Of a DNA stretch of 64,000 nucleotides, positions 1-11,858 are shown in pieces. This stretch comes from Bombyx mori. Taxonomy: Eukaryota; Arthropoda; Insecta; Lepidoptera; Bombycidae. The notes under the pieces were generated by a model. It saw nothing but the letters and a program-made list of their open reading frames with translations, was not told the origin of the DNA and did no database searches. The stretch is from assembly GCF_030269925.1 (NCBI RefSeq), contig NC_085120.1, positions 12,055,501 through 12,119,500 on the forward strand, given 5' to 3'. The first letter of the stretch is position 1, and every line of letters begins with the position of its first letter. The position numbers were made by a program, and so were the translations under genes.

Positions 1-135
1 GCGCTGCGTACTTATAGCGCTGGGGCTCTGTTTGACGGTATTTTACCATAGTAGTACAACACATCTCGGCGTCATAGCGCGGCGTCAGTTTAGCGCTCTG
101 ACGCGCGCTAATTACGCGTTCTGTTTGACGAAGCC
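1..135. mobile_element. TIR element, right part (same family as 13542-14006)
   Basis: This stretch is nearly identical to 13870-14006 and is cut by the window start. It ends in a terminal inverted repeat (gcgttctgtttgacgaa...) followed at once by TTAA (136-139). The other copy has TTAA just outside its left end, so the family may use TTAA targets in piggyBac fashion; that is inference. No coding sequence is seen. Confidence 0.6.
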
Positions 136-239
136 TTAAGCTATAATTATATCGCAACGATCCTACGTCAGTATTGGGATTATCGGGCTGTCGGTAGCAC
201 GTTAAGTTGTAATCCGTTTATACTTTAGTCACATAACAG

Positions 240-411
240 TGTGCTTAGTGCGCGTTTTTGAACGTTCTCGATAGCGTAAAAGTTAACTCAAATTTGTATG
301 CAGTTGGAACAGCGCCCCTAGCGGCAAACGTAAGCAAACGTTTCAACTCCATACACATTTGAGTTAACTTTTACGATAACGAGAACGTTTAAAAAACTCT
401 CACTAAGCACT
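240..411. mobile_element. Foldback MITE, complete copy
   Basis: Two arms of about 70 bases are inverted copies of each other: gtgcttagtgcgcgttttt at the left and its complement ending cactaagcac at the right, with about 30 bases between. The arms contain the block gagttaacttttacg...gagaacgtt. Other copies are at 4107-4197, 6009-6166 and 31905-31999. It is non-coding and would need a transposase in trans. Confidence 0.7.
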
Positions 412-711
412 GAACGTCTTATTAATCCTTGCCCGATACAGAGATTCAATATATATTTTTTAATATTGCTTGGTTTAAATGAAGAGAATGCATAAGACAA
501 AAGTTAATAACCGAAAAATTCGCAGCTCATTTTCGTAATCCCAACCCATCCCGGGATACTGCGTCCTCGTAAATCCATTAGGGTAACGTTGCGAGGGAAG
601 CCTTTTAGTGTTAATGTACGCGATGAATTCCGTTGGCCAATTTATTGTCAAGAGATTGAGTTTTCTCTTGACGTTCGTTTCAAATGTAATTTTATTTGCA
701 ATCTTCAATTT

Positions 712-822
712 TCGGTAGGCAGCGGCTTGGCTCTGCCCCTGGCATTGCTGCAGTCCATGGGCGACGGTAACCACTCACCATCAGGTGGGCCGATTGCTCG
801 TCTGCGTACATGAGCAAAAAAT
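712..822 (+). mobile_element. LINE 3' tail, 5'-truncated
   Basis: The block ggcagcggcttggctctgcc through caccatcaggtgggcc to a short A-rich end recurs at 11859, 12890, 28192, 51548, 60818 (minus) and 63930 (minus). The longer copy at 60818-61190 shows that the block encodes the last residues of a LINE ORF followed by a very short 3'UTR. Confidence 0.65.
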
Positions 823-849
823 ATATATCTTTGAACCAACTAGACTAAC

Positions 850-1278
850 ATAAAGATCTCCCGAATCCTGATCACGCAGGAGCCAGTCACCGTCGACGCC
901 CTAGACACGACCTTACCGATCCATCAGATCCAATAACCCTAGCATTAGACACCTTTAGCTTTAACACTAGGAGTAGGGACTCAGGGACTCCGATAACCGT
1001 TCTCGTCGAAACTCGGCAAAGAGTTCGACGTGCAACTAAGCATCAGCCCGCTGAGTTTCTCGCCGGCTCTTCTCAGCGGATCGCGATTCCGATCCGGTAG
1101 TAGATTCATTCGCAAAACAGCTGCTCTTGAGTTGTTAGCTCTCCTTTGAAGACGCTCGGGTAGCTGTTAGCAAATCCCACCCCTCCTGGCTGAGCCTTTG
1201 CTCGCCCACCTGTCCTGGTAAAACTGGAAAGGCCAGCGGGCCACCAGTAAATTCTCAAAAATAAAAAAAAGATAAAGA
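850..1278 (+). mobile_element. Degenerate LINE 3' region related to the BMC1-type LINE
   Basis: The middle shares ctgagtttctcgccgg, cttctcagcgga and gattccgatccggt with the Jockey-type LINE tails elsewhere in the window. The 3' portion (gagcctttgctcgcccacctgtcctgg... to an A-rich end) is different and matches a minus-strand relic at 36855-37012. It is probably a sister family. No open frame remains. Confidence 0.5.
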
Positions 1279-1809
1279 TCTGGTATCAAAAAGAAACGCT
1301 CCGATTTCAACGGCCTAGTTAATAATGTTCTCGTGTGTTATAGAAAATAGAAATGTACACAGTTCGGCTTTATCTTGTCTAGAATGTCGCCGCCACACCC
1401 CATTTCCCGTGGACGTCAAAAGACGACTTGGGAATTTATAGGAGGATAGGCAGCAGAGCTCTCTTGAGTATTTTCCTAGCAATATTTAATCGCAGACAGG
1501 CATATACTAGTGATAGGATAACACTGATGTGACAGACATGTTCTGATACAAACAAGTGTAGCCTACGTTTCATGCTTAGAGTAGATGTTGGTAGGTTTGT
1601 GTCCATGGACTTCAATGGCAACCAGGTGTTCGAAAAACATTTCTTACCCGGTATACATTTGCTTTTAATTTCAAGCTTCAAGAAAGAAAAAAAGAATATT
1701 ACCGAAAATAACCCTTTTCCAATGGTTTTAAGTTTCTAATCTACGCCCTAAAAAACTATGTTAATTTTACAATAGTATATTTTTAAGGGTTAAGATAAGC
1801 ATTTGCCAG
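1279..1809. other. Non-coding stretch
   Basis: AT-rich DNA with no repeat I recognise. The 81-codon minus-strand open frame at 1436-1681 shows no domain and I do not call it. Confidence 0.4.
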
Positions 1810-1991
1810 GAAAACTAAAAGAAATGCAAGCGACAATAACGTTACGCTCTCATAGTACAAGGTCAGCTGTACATACTGTTTATCCACAGAAGGTCAAGGA
1901 CAGAACCGCGATCGATACGGATGCTGAGAGCGAGGGAGATGAACGCACAAGCGAAGTACCCAAAAGAAAGAGACAGACTATCCGGAGATGA
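1810..1991 (+). CDS. Possible 3'-terminal host exon, unknown product
   Basis: An open frame runs from a possible splice acceptor (catttgccag, 1800-1809) to TGA at 1989-1991. The last 40 or so residues are strongly charged (DTDAESEGDERTSEVPKRKR), as in a hydrophilic cytoplasmic or nuclear C-terminus. The piece matches no transposon family visible here, and the following 300 bases are free of known repeats, as a 3'UTR would be. The polypyrimidine tract is weak and no upstream exon is in view. Chance openness over 60 codons remains possible, and I cannot name a gene. Confidence 0.25.
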
Positions 1992-2289
1992 GCCTTAGTC
2001 GATGTCGTTTTCCTGCTACAAGCACTGTGTTCAAATGAGTCATTATGTCTCGAAAATGTGAAAGCATCTCTTGTATGACAGTTATTAGTCTAAAATTGCG
2101 CTAGTCCGCCTTGTATAGGCAAGTCGCTGTACTGCTTTAGATAATTATAGCGTTCAAAGTGAGATTTATAATAATGCTGTGATAATCAAAACGTAATTTT
2201 AAACTAATCTCTCATTAAACGAATTGCAACTGACTATGAACATAAGCCGGATTTAGAGGTCATCTTGTCGACTCGAAGTGTTAACTATA

Positions 2290-2678
2290 CTAGAGGTATA
2301 CTTAATTGGAATTGTACACTATTATGATTGTATTTTATACTTCTTTATTCACAAATTTCGCCAAGACTACACTGTAAAAAATATTAACAAAGACAAACAA
2401 TATTTAATCCATTCTCAATTTGACAACAGACGTCAAGAACAAAAGTTTGACAATGAATAGTATGCATGCGTGTGTGCGTCAAATACATGGTATGTAGTGT
2501 GTGTAATGTTTTCTTTATTGATTTAATGTATCGTTTATGCATTATTTAAAAAAAAATATTAGTATTGTGCACTTCTTCTCTATATTCTCTATAAGTGTGG
2601 AAAATTTCATACTGCTCCGTCCGCGCAATATTCGTAAAAAGGGATACAAAGTTTTTGCTTCACGTATTAATACATAGA
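2290..2678 (-). mobile_element. Non-autonomous Helitron, family B copy
   Basis: Reverse complement of the element at 56511-56931. The minus-strand 5' end (TCTATG...taatacgtgaagc) is at 2678 and the 3' end CTAG at 2290-2293. The 3'-proximal hairpin present at 56901 is deleted, so this copy has lost a feature Helitrons normally have at the 3' end. The open frame at 2278-2460 lies inside it and is not a gene. Confidence 0.65.
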
Positions 2679-4106
2679 TTAAATTTTAATGTATTATTAT
2701 TATTGTGTGTGTGTTTGTTCAAACGAAGCAGTTGTTAATTCTTATTAATAAAGTTTCAGATCTAAACAAATAACACTTATTTTTCAGGTGATATAAAAAT
2801 TAAATCCACACAGCTTGATCAGCTTGAAGCCACAATAACATTCAGTTCAAGGCCAAGACAAAAGTGTTGATTTATTATTTAAAGTCAAATTTATTAATTA
2901 TTTTGTAATTGTTCGTTCTTTTTTGTATTAAGAATATTACCAGACACGTTCTCTATCGGACACGTAAGGAAAAAATCAAACGATAGACAGAACAGCTAGC
3001 CTAAGTATGCAAAAAAAACTACTTTACAATTTAATCTTACGATTATTTTTTTAATTATTATTATTTCTGATGGTGCGAATACTTCAGATTACTGCATGGT
3101 CACGGATAAGTAATAAAATGAAACAAATTAAATCAAATGATTAGTGAAAGGAAAATAATATTTAGATCAAAACGAACTATGAGCATAATGCGTCCCAAAT
3201 TGAAATCGAATCGCCGTGGGTGAAACATGTGAACACGGTGTATCGGACGTTATCTGTTCGAGCAGAAGGCGGGAGTGTCCTTGTTCCCAAGTCCACGTTC
3301 CCCACTAGGATTAGAGGGCCAAGGGGAAAGTCTTATTGATACTCTGTGTCAGTTTCACTGTCCTATGAGTCTAAAATTTTTGATTACCCCAGTAGAAAGT
3401 TTACGGTTTGTATTTTTATAGACGCAAATATACGTCTTCATGTCTGTGGTGGTAAAACAAGAGCCACCTGGTACAAGCAAGCTTCAAATAAAACTGTAGA
3501 ATTGCAATCATGCATTGCAGCAATGTAGATCTTTATAAAGTGCACAAATAAATTGGAATCGATAAACGGGTCATAGTTTTAAACAAAATTCATTCAAGAC
3601 GTCAGTTAGGCGAAGCTTGGAAATTGGTCGAAGGTTTCTAATTATGATTTGATAATGATTACGACAGTGTTATGAGGGAATGCTTGCATAAAAACGGACG
3701 GTTGACCCGAGTCATTTCTTTGGTAACTGCAACACTGAACCGGGCTGTTGTACATCCATACTATGTATGACGAAATTCTTCTTTCATTATTAAAAATTTC
3801 ATGTATGTATTATATAAACTCGTACATATGTAATTTAGGTTTGTAACTATATAAGTACTTAGAACTGTCAATATCAAAACCGACAGTTCTATGTTTGAGT
3901 GAATTAAGTTTCATTTTTTTATTTAGGTAATTATAGTTAAGTTCAAGTGCAGGTTTATCTTGACATTTCTCTTATAATTTATTTCTCTTTTCACCGTCTA
4001 GTAGTGCTCCTCAAGCCTGAAGGACGTGACTACCTCTATCCATGATTTTCGCCCTCACAATTTCGTGTCTTCTCGTTATGTATATGGAGTTGGAACGTAT
4101 GCCTAC
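2679..4106. other. AT-rich stretch without a recognised gene
   Basis: Contains a GT run near 2705 and scattered A/T tracts. The 60-codon frame at 3346-3528 has no recognisable motif. I see nothing I can name. Confidence 0.4.
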
Positions 4107-4197
4107 GTTAGCTGCAAGGTGCACTGTTCCAACTGCATACAAATTTGAGTTAACTTTTACGCTATCGAGAACGTTAAAAAACTCGCACTATGCACAC
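4107..4197. mobile_element. Half copy of the foldback MITE
   Basis: Only the right arm (ctgcatacaaatttgagtt to cgcactatgcacac) of the MITE seen complete at 240-411 is present. Confidence 0.6.
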
Positions 4198-4244
4198 CTG
4201 TCGTCGACTATTCTAAGAACCTTTCTCTCTTATAAAGTATTAAA

Positions 4245-4527
4245 TCTACATATATAAAAATGAATTGCTGTTCGTTAGTCTCGCTAAAACTCGAGAACGG
4301 CTGGACCGATTTGGCTAATTTTGGTCTTGAATTATTTGTGGAAATCCAGAGAAGGTTTAAAATAAATATGAAAATACTCAGCATTAAATAAAAATAACAA
4401 TTTTGTTTTTCCTTTGATGTGTCCCCCGGCGGACGGATTCCTTTTGTTTATTTTAAGTTTATTTTATAAAAAGTTTAGGTCTTTTGTTTATCGATTGAGG
4501 CTCTACGAAGTCTGCCGGGTCAGCTAG
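4245..4527 (+). mobile_element. Non-autonomous Helitron, family A
   Basis: A complete 283-base element begins TCTACATATATAAAAATG, ends CTGCCGGGTCAGCTAG and is followed by T; the preceding base is A, so it sits in an A/T target as Helitrons do. The start carries the block gctaaaactcgagaacggct, common in lepidopteran Helitrons as I recall them. The end holds an imperfect palindrome, ctgccgggtcag. Truncated relatives are at 11447-11653 and 49687-49828. No coding sequence. Confidence 0.75.
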
Positions 4528-5750
4528 TATGGAATATTTTTTAAATCTAATGGTAAAAGTTTAAAAACGAAATCTTATTTCAAATATCTTCAACCACACG
4601 TATATAGCTCACAAATTCTGCACATTTGTCAATTGTTTGGACCACGATTAGCTGTACAGAGCATGGTTTCAGTAATACCCTGAGAACTGTGCCGAGTTCT
4701 TGCGTCGGTATCATTGCCACACAACTATTGTCCGACGACTGCTGGTTATTGTGTCTCAGTTACTTCGGCAATGGATGTGCTGATTTCATATTTATCACCA
4801 TTTTGTAATTACTTTATAATGGATGTGATCTTTTCAAAGCTTTTTTTTTGTGTTGAGTTTTTGAATTGAGAATGCTGTTGAATTTTTTGTAATCACCTTC
4901 TTAGGTTGACGAGGATACGGCTCGCCGGATATTGAGTTGACGAGCTTCAAGGATGTGAAACTTCATGGAGATAGCCATCCGCAGCTTGATAACTGGATAA
5001 TTTATATATTATAAATTTATTATTATTTTAACTATATTCACCAAACGCGAACCGCAGAAAACAACCAGATATTTACACCAAAACTCCGGGTGTACATAAA
5101 ACAACAGAAAACCCAAATTCTATTATCACATTAAGTTAGAAGCGGAAAGCTGCGACTTTATGGGAGCTTATGGGCCATGGGAGGGGGGCATAATGAATTT
5201 AGGTAATTGCCATTCGCCACAATTCTGTAATCCATTTTATTATTTAGATTTATGTGATCTTTAACTTCTATTTTAATTCGAAAAAGCCTTTAAAAACTTT
5301 CTGGCAAAAAATTTCTTAGAAGACTTTTTTATTAATTCCTTTATTTATTAATTCCTCTATCATAAACACATTGCATAACCTAGACCCTTATTTAATTCAC
5401 ACTATACCGCAATACATTGTAATTTACTGAAATACAAATTTCACTTGATACCCAGTATTGAATATCCAAAACGGAAATTACCAAGTGACTACAGATGTGA
5501 CGTTCAACACAAACAAAGCGAAGACGATATTGTGTCCACATATTGACGTATTTTTGTGAATAATTTGTTTGTACCGCAGAATGGTTATGATCGAGAGAAC
5601 CTTAAATAACTTAAATAATAATTTAAATAAGGTTTTTTTTCACAATGACTATGGCCGATTGCATCTCGCGTTTTTCTAAACTTGTTATTTTCGAAGATTA
5701 GGTCTTTTAACTTCTAGATTGCTCGCTATATTATATGTAATCAGTGTGCT
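4528..5750. other. Non-coding stretch
   Basis: AT-rich, no named repeat. The 60-codon frame at 4626-4808 contains short Cys/Trp-rich words but no domain. Confidence 0.4.
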
Positions 5751-5751
5751 T

Positions 5752-6007
5752 ACGGTCACCGTCCTCGTCGAACCCGTGGCTTGCGACGAAGGGCTCGACG
5801 AGCGAACTAACCCATAGACACAGCCCACTGAGTTTCTCGCCGGATCTTCTCAGTGGGTCACGTGGTAGATTCTGCGAAGCACTACTCTTGCTAAGGTCAG
5901 TGTTAGCAACTCTCCGGTTGAGCCCCGCGAGCTCACCTACAAACGTTAGGGCGAAGCTGAAATAGCCTCTCAAGGCTATCAGCATAGGTAGGAAAAAAAA
6001 AAAAAAA
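5752..6007 (+). mobile_element. BMC1-type LINE, 5'-truncated 3' end
   Basis: Matches the end of the full-length LINE at 21937-27105: the ORF2 tail (gtcgaacccgt...gggctcgacgag), ctgagtttctcgccgg, the ctctcaaggctatcagc hairpin region and aggtaggaaaa, ending in a 15-base A tail. A deletion removes the usual gcgtttccgatccg block. The MITE at 6009 abuts the A tail. Confidence 0.8.
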
Positions 6008-6008
6008 T

Positions 6009-6166
6009 GCGTGCGTAGTGCGAGTTTTTTAACGTTCTCGATAGCGTAAAAGTTACCTGAAATTTGTATGCCGCTGGAACAGTGAGTGCCCCTAGAGTCC
6101 AGCTCCATACAAATTTGACTTAACGTTTACGCTATCGAGAACGTTAAAAACTCGCACTAAGCACAC
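6009..6166. mobile_element. Foldback MITE, complete copy
   Basis: Left arm gcgtagtgcgag...aacgttctcgatagcg and right arm cgctatcgagaacgtt...ctcgcactaagcacac are inverted copies, as at 240-411. It abuts the A tail of the LINE on its left. Confidence 0.7.
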
Positions 6167-6639
6167 TGAAGTATGAAAGTGACCAAAATCGCCCCATAAT
6201 TGTGTTATTTTCTTTAGTTATATCAACGCAATTTCTTCTGTAGGACATTGCCAAAAACAGATTCCTAAAAGAAATGTAGCTACAGCCAGATGAATATGTA
6301 GGTCCGTTTGTTTATACAGGTGCACCGATGGCATTGCTAGGACGTCGGGCCGCCTCGGAAGAACCGGGTTTTACCCGTGATGTGTCGCAATCCAATTGTT
6401 GGCTCAAGTGTCAATTCCGTATGAAAGACTCTTAATTGCTATTGGTGTCGTTAATTCGTCCATGTTTATACTTCATTGCGTATTTCCCGGTAATCTCTTG
6501 CTGATATAAAGCAGGCTGTGGTTAACACGTTTTTTTTACTAGCGTACCTATTTCGGTATTGTCACGGACTTTGTTTTCTTATTGATTTTCGAATCTAGTT
6601 TTTTTTAATTTCAATTTAGAAACCGCAAAGAAGCGGCAG

Positions 6640-6835
6640 TCAATCTCACTCTCTCTCTCTTCGATCGGTCCCTCATTGCTGAGGATCGTGGTGACTCCGT
6701 CCGATTCCATCAACCAGCTGTGTCCATCGAACCCGTTTTGTAGCTTGGTGGAGTGCATCACTGACAGGTACCCTCAGTTCCTCCGCTATTTGGTCCGACC
6801 ATCGTTTGGGACCTCTACCCCTAGGCCTTTTTCCC
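6640..6835 (-). pseudogene. RTE-like LINE, C-terminal relic
   Basis: On the minus strand one frame reads RGRGPKRWSDQIAEELR...HHDPQQ and then stops, resembling the WSDDI...DPQQ tail of RTE-clade LINE proteins. The (ct)n run at 6646-6662 would be the simple-repeat 3' tail typical of RTE elements. A more decayed relative is at 63405-63545. The element is heavily 5'-truncated. Confidence 0.45.
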
Positions 6836-7462
6836 TCTATTTTAAGCAGCAGTCAATAAATCGCGCTTTATTATTCGATGAAAAAAAGTTTGAAATGCTG
6901 TATCGTGGTCATTGTGCATCAGGCAATCTCCTGTTACTTCAAGGATTTTGCTAGTCCGTTTTTTGAGTAAGAGTTGTGAGTTGTCCAAAAGTCTCTGTCA
7001 TACTACATATTTTGTTCAGATGAAATATTTTATCTCTAAAACAGGTGCTAAAGTTTGCTTTACAAACATTTCAAAGTTCGAGTTACGCAGTGAAATTAAC
7101 GTAATTATTTTAATTTTGATACGGAATGTAAGGTTTCGTACGAAAATGTTACACGATACTTCACGTATGAAGGTCGATTTTGTGAGGTTTCATATCATTG
7201 GTAATGAAGAAGGGTTTGTGTAAAATTAATTAATACATGTCATCACCAATTCATGCATAATTAATACTACAAATAGCATAATTTCAATATAAGCATTCGT
7301 GGTACAAAATCATTCGCAACTGTTCTACAATTCTAACCTCTGCCATAAATTGTTTTGATCACAGAAAGCAAACCAGAGGAAAATAAATTTGGGATTTCGG
7401 GAATGTCAGACTTTTTATGAAATTAATGAATGTTAATTTAAGCCTTATCTTTTTGTTTCCTG
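6836..7462. other. Non-coding stretch
   Basis: The frames at 6676-6954 and 6912-7223 are open by chance or overlap the RTE relic; I see no motif in them. No other repeat is recognised. Confidence 0.35.
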
Positions 7463-8010
7463 GCAGGGAGTCGAACTTCATGCACGAGGTATCCGCGACT
7501 AAGGGGCGCACGGGTGGGTCTTGATTGTATGCTGATATTGGAACTAGACCACGGGTTAAGGACGTTCTAGGGCCCTACCCGCCAAACGACGCTCCTTGCA
7601 CTATGTCATCTGACGTCCGATCTCCACCCGGGATCAGAACTCAGCCTGAGTAGAGTGGTTCCTACGGTCAATACTAAAAACAACCCTAAAAAAGCGACCC
7701 CACCGCCAGGACTCATGTGTCGTCGAGGCGATTGTCGACGAATAACGACTCCCACGATACGTCGTCCCGTTATACCAGTCGGTGCCGATGGTGTTCCGAG
7801 ATACCAACTGGATCAATCAGCCTGCCGGGTCGGAGCCCGATATAACGTCGACCAGATTGCTCGTCCACAATACGTTAGGCGATGAAGGCAACGCGGACAG
7901 CAAAGTCAACCTCGGCCACTTCTCCCCATCCTTCTGGTGCTAGCGTGTTAATGACACAGCTTCGACCCCCTCAGGTTGCCCTGTGATTCTTACGGGGAGG
8001 AGACTGCCTC
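7463..8010 (-). mobile_element. GC-rich degenerate LINE-like relic
   Basis: This block is far more GC-rich than its surroundings. On the minus strand it contains cgtgcgccccttagtcg, a phrase I associate with 3' regions of lepidopteran LINEs. Short frames on both strands (7634-7816, 7655-7885) are not maintained. The family is not determined. Confidence 0.35.
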
Positions 8011-8548
8011 CTCACAATATTAACTTACACACAATATAACTCCCAACCTAAATTTGATCAAAAACATTTTTCCCTCCAAACAAACTGAGAGATTACAATA
8101 TCGATGTCATATAAATAAAATATTTTATGAATATACCGAAAATTCTACATGGAAATAATTTTAGTTTGCTTTTATAGCAGACGAAGTGTATTGATACACA
8201 GGGGATTATAAATATGAATATCACTATGTTTGGTTTTCGATAGAAACTTCTTTATATTTAGAAGCTCGTGACAAAATCGCCATGTGACAAAATGATCATG
8301 GTGAGAGTTGACTCACTAATTCGTTTGTCTCACTTATATTCGAGCTTATTGAAAAGAACAATTAAAATGTTATTAGACAGTTGCGTGGTTACTGGGGAAT
8401 GATTAAACAGTGATAACTCCAGAATAATAAACAACTGCACACACGAAATTGGTTTTGAAGGGCTGAAATTGACAATGCTGTCTGTCTCCATGAAATTAAA
8501 TTCAGGATAAAGTTAAACGATGTTTATAATTTAAAAAAAATTACGTAA
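8011..8548. other. Non-coding stretch
   Basis: AT-rich; nothing recognised. Confidence 0.4.
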
Positions 8549-8842
8549 TATGATGGCCTTAAAAGGCCATTTCATGGTAGCCCTAAGAAGTAGGTGAGCT
8601 CACGGGGCTCAAATCCGACGACGTTGCTAACACTAACCCTAGCAAAAGCAGTGCTTCGCAGAATCTACCACTGGATCAGAAACGCGACCCACTGAGAAGA
8701 TCCGTCGAAAAACTCAGTGGGCTGTGTCTAGGAGTTTGTTTTGCCAAGTCCTTCGTCGCCAGGGGTTCGACGAGAACGATGACCGGTGCTTGAGGTACCT
8801 AAAAGGACCTTTAGTGGATCGGGAGGATCTAAAACGACGTGT
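8549..8842 (-). mobile_element. BMC1-type LINE, 5'-truncated 3' end
   Basis: Minus-strand copy of the LINE tail, reaching back into the ORF2 C-terminus (the Lys/Arg-rich end precedes the stop). The A tail is degraded and the copy is clearly older than the full-length element, with many substitutions. Confidence 0.75.
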
Positions 8843-9601
8843 TTATATTCATTATAAGTTATCGGAGCTTTAGAAGCCCGTTATAAGATTACTGACGCTT
8901 TTTTTAGCCTGTTTATGCCTATATAACTTTCGATAAGACTCTTTATTCATAACGGTTTACTAGGGCCTTGAACTAAAACGTTGCTATAGTCCTATAGTAA
9001 ACAGTGTTGCGATTTCGGAGAAACGTAATTGGGTTATTGAAATCAGGGCTGTCCCAATTCTATATTATTTAAAGGTGTTGTTTTATTCAATGGATTTTCA
9101 CCAATAATTAAATTTGTTGATTTCGATATTAAGAGACGACAATTCTGTCTATATTCTTTTTAGTCCCTTTTTGCGTGTTACCTGTACCTACATATACGAC
9201 AGTTTTGTTTTTCAAGGCACTTCGAAAACCCATTGTGTTTTTTACTAAATTTATTATTGGGTTCCACTTATTTGATAGCCTGATGCCTTAACCCCGGTTA
9301 AAATGTTTATAACTAAATGTTTCCTCGTATTTTTCGAGTGATCCCGGTATATAGCCGGGTACAGTCAATAATAAAACCATGAACCATGTGAAACTCAATT
9401 CAATGTCCAAACTCCAGTATTTGTTCAGGACAAGCAGATTTATGCATTCCGTTATTTTTAGTGGCCCGGATGTGTTTCTTTCTCTGAGAGCTGAGATAGT
9501 ATGTTTTGTTTATTCAATGTGAAGATTCGCTGCAGCTGTAGTCTATTTTGTAGATACTGGGCTGCTCAAGCTGCCTCTTGTGACTTTACACGAGCAGGTT
9601 T
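8843..9601. other. Non-coding stretch
   Basis: AT-rich single-copy-looking DNA; no gene or repeat recognised. Confidence 0.4.
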
Positions 9602-9602
9602 T

Positions 9603-9737
9603 TTTTATTATAGTTTTATTCCTTAGATGGATGGATGAGCTCACAGCCGATCTGGTGTTAGTGGTTACTGGAGCCCATAGTACAACGTTAATGCGCCACC
9701 CACCTTGAGATATAAGTTCTCAAGTCTCAAGTATAGT
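9603..9737 (-). mobile_element. Bm1 SINE 3' half (left arm of inverted pair)
   Basis: Reverse complement of the Bm1 3' region: gagctcacagcc, ggttactggagcccatag and caccttgagatataagttct. It is joined directly, head to head, to a plus-strand copy at 9738. Confidence 0.8.
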
Positions 9738-9948
9738 TAGGTGCCACTACCCCGCCTATTTCTGCCGTAAAGCAGTAATGCGTTTCGGTTTGAAGGGTGG
9801 GGCAGCCGTTGTAACTATACTGAGGCCTTAGAACTCATAACTCAAGGTGGGTGGCGGCATTTACGTTGTAGATGTGTATGGGCTCCAGTAACTACTTAAC
9901 ACCAGGTGGGCTGTGAGCTCATCCACCCACCTAAGCAATAAAAAAAAT
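9738..9948 (+). mobile_element. Bm1 SINE 3' half (right arm of inverted pair)
   Basis: Runs from cccgcctatttctgccg through gggctccagtaac to aagcaataaaaaaa. The 5' tRNA-like part is missing. It pairs with the inverted copy at 9603-9737. Confidence 0.85.
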
Positions 9949-9949
9949 T

Positions 9950-11445
9950 GTTGGTTTACGTTAAATACCAGGTACCCTTTACAAGGTAAAAACCTATTAA
10001 ATCAATGTATCTCATGCTCTTTCTGAGCAAAGTTAAATTTAATTACATTTCGCATGCAGCCTTTCCGTTGAGTTGAATATTATATTATAATATTTTGATT
10101 AGTACTGGGATGTTTTGACGAAGTAATTAAAATTGACTTACTTGCTCCCTTGATTTTTTTTTATACGTACCCAGTGGTATGTTCTTCAACATTTTTATTA
10201 GTGCGTTTTATTTTCATTTATTGAACCACTAGGAGAGTGAGTTTACTTGCTATTTTTAATATCGTAATTAATTATTGGTGGAATAAGTAAATACTTAGGT
10301 AAGAAAATGCTATTTTAAAATGATTTTTACTAGCATTATCATCATCATACAGGTCTACATGCCATGACAACCACGACTACTCTGCCAAGAGTATTCGACT
10401 GAGAAGAAGACTAACATTAATTGTATCCTCGTGCTTAAATTGATTGTTCGCTTGCCCTTCGGAGCCGCTTACAAACTAGAGCACAATATTCATTTAAATA
10501 AATAAATATTGTCATCATTTCCCAATTAAATATAAATTAATGTTAAGCATTCAATCAAATGTAATCAAATCTTACTTTGTGCCTTTGTACATAATATTCC
10601 TATTACTCTGTACTGTGTCTTGTTTTCTGTGTGTACATAAATAAATAAATAAATTATTTAATTTTCATTTTTGTTTTTAATGCACTGTCGATTGCACCTA
10701 TAATTGAGGTGACATCTGCCATGAACTTTTGTCAATTTGTCAATGTTTTGTATTGATGATCACTTTGTTAGCGCAACTTAATAAATAAATACCTAACTAA
10801 ATAAATATTTTCCCATTCACCCAGCAAGTGTGTCGTCAAAATATTCTCGGTACTTATTATTTGTTTGTACTCACCTTGTCGGTTTCAGGGGTTTGTTTTA
10901 GTTGCGGTCGCCATGGCAACGTGTGACCTCGAACGACCTGGAAGTAGAGGTAATCCGATTTGAATTCGTGTTGATAAACTCATAGCATCATCATTGTATT
11001 GTCACAGCAGGAGAGATCGATTAAGGGAAATTAACACGTTAGTAAATTAGAATAACTTCTTAAACAGACAAACTAAATTTGATATATTCATCTGTGTCTA
11101 AGTAAATATAGAACCTTAAAAAAAAAACACCTCGTTAAATTGTCATTAAAACACATAAATAAAATATGATTCAAGTTTGAGTTGCCGACAAAGACCCCAA
11201 GGTCCTGACGGAATAATTGAGGCTTGAATACGTAATGAGGTCCACGCTACAATTATGGAGGTACTCCAGTTTTCATCCACGTGGATTCTGTGAATTCGTA
11301 ATGAGATTCGGAAGAAAACGATAATTTGAGAACGAAGCTACAATTGTTTCTTGAGGATTCAGCAATTACAATATCGTAACGAGTGTAATTTAAACATGGA
11401 ATGGAAATATGAATATCTTGTTTAAGTGTTTACAATTTATACTAG
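9950..11445. other. AT-rich stretch
   Basis: Includes aataaataaataaatt runs near 10640 and 10790, which may be decayed LINE tails. No gene recognised. Confidence 0.35.
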
Positions 11446-11446
11446 A

Positions 11447-11653
11447 CTAGCTGACCCGGCAGACTTCGTAGTGCCTCAATCGATAAATAAAATACCTAAA
11501 CTTTTGTATAAAATAAACTTAAAACAAACAAAAGGAATCCGTCCGACGGGGGACACATCAAAGGGAACACAAAATTGTTATTTTTATTTAATTCCGAGCA
11601 TTTTCATATTTATCTACCATTTAAACCTTCTCTGGACTTCCACGAAGAATTGA
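11447..11653 (-). mobile_element. Helitron family A, 5'-truncated
   Basis: Reverse complement of the 3' 200 bases of the element at 4245-4527, beginning with CTAG complement at 11447-11450 and breaking off in gaccttctctggacttccac. The open frame 11426-11653 is part of it. Confidence 0.65.
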
Positions 11654-11752
11654 CACTTCCTGAGAGGAAGGCTAATGTGTTGTTAAGGCACACCTAAATA
11701 ACACATTACACAGACGTTAGTGGTCTTGCATTCGGCCGACTACACTCGGTGA

Positions 11753-11858
11753 TACGGCGTCTTGTGAGTCCGCACGGGTAGGTACCACCCTACCTATTTC
11801 TGCCGTGAAGCAGTAATGCGTTTTTTGAAAACCGAGACTTAGAACTCATTTTAAGCAG
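11753..11858 (+). mobile_element. Bm1 SINE internal fragment
   Basis: gtcttgtgagtccgcacggg through tttctgccgtgaagcagtaa and a diverged continuation; both ends are lost. A LINE tail follows directly. Confidence 0.65.

Noticed and set aside
3346..3528. Possible Ig-like exon (ATWYKQASNKTVEL)
   Set aside because: The resemblance is a few residues only; no Cys pair of the right spacing and no splice signals of quality.
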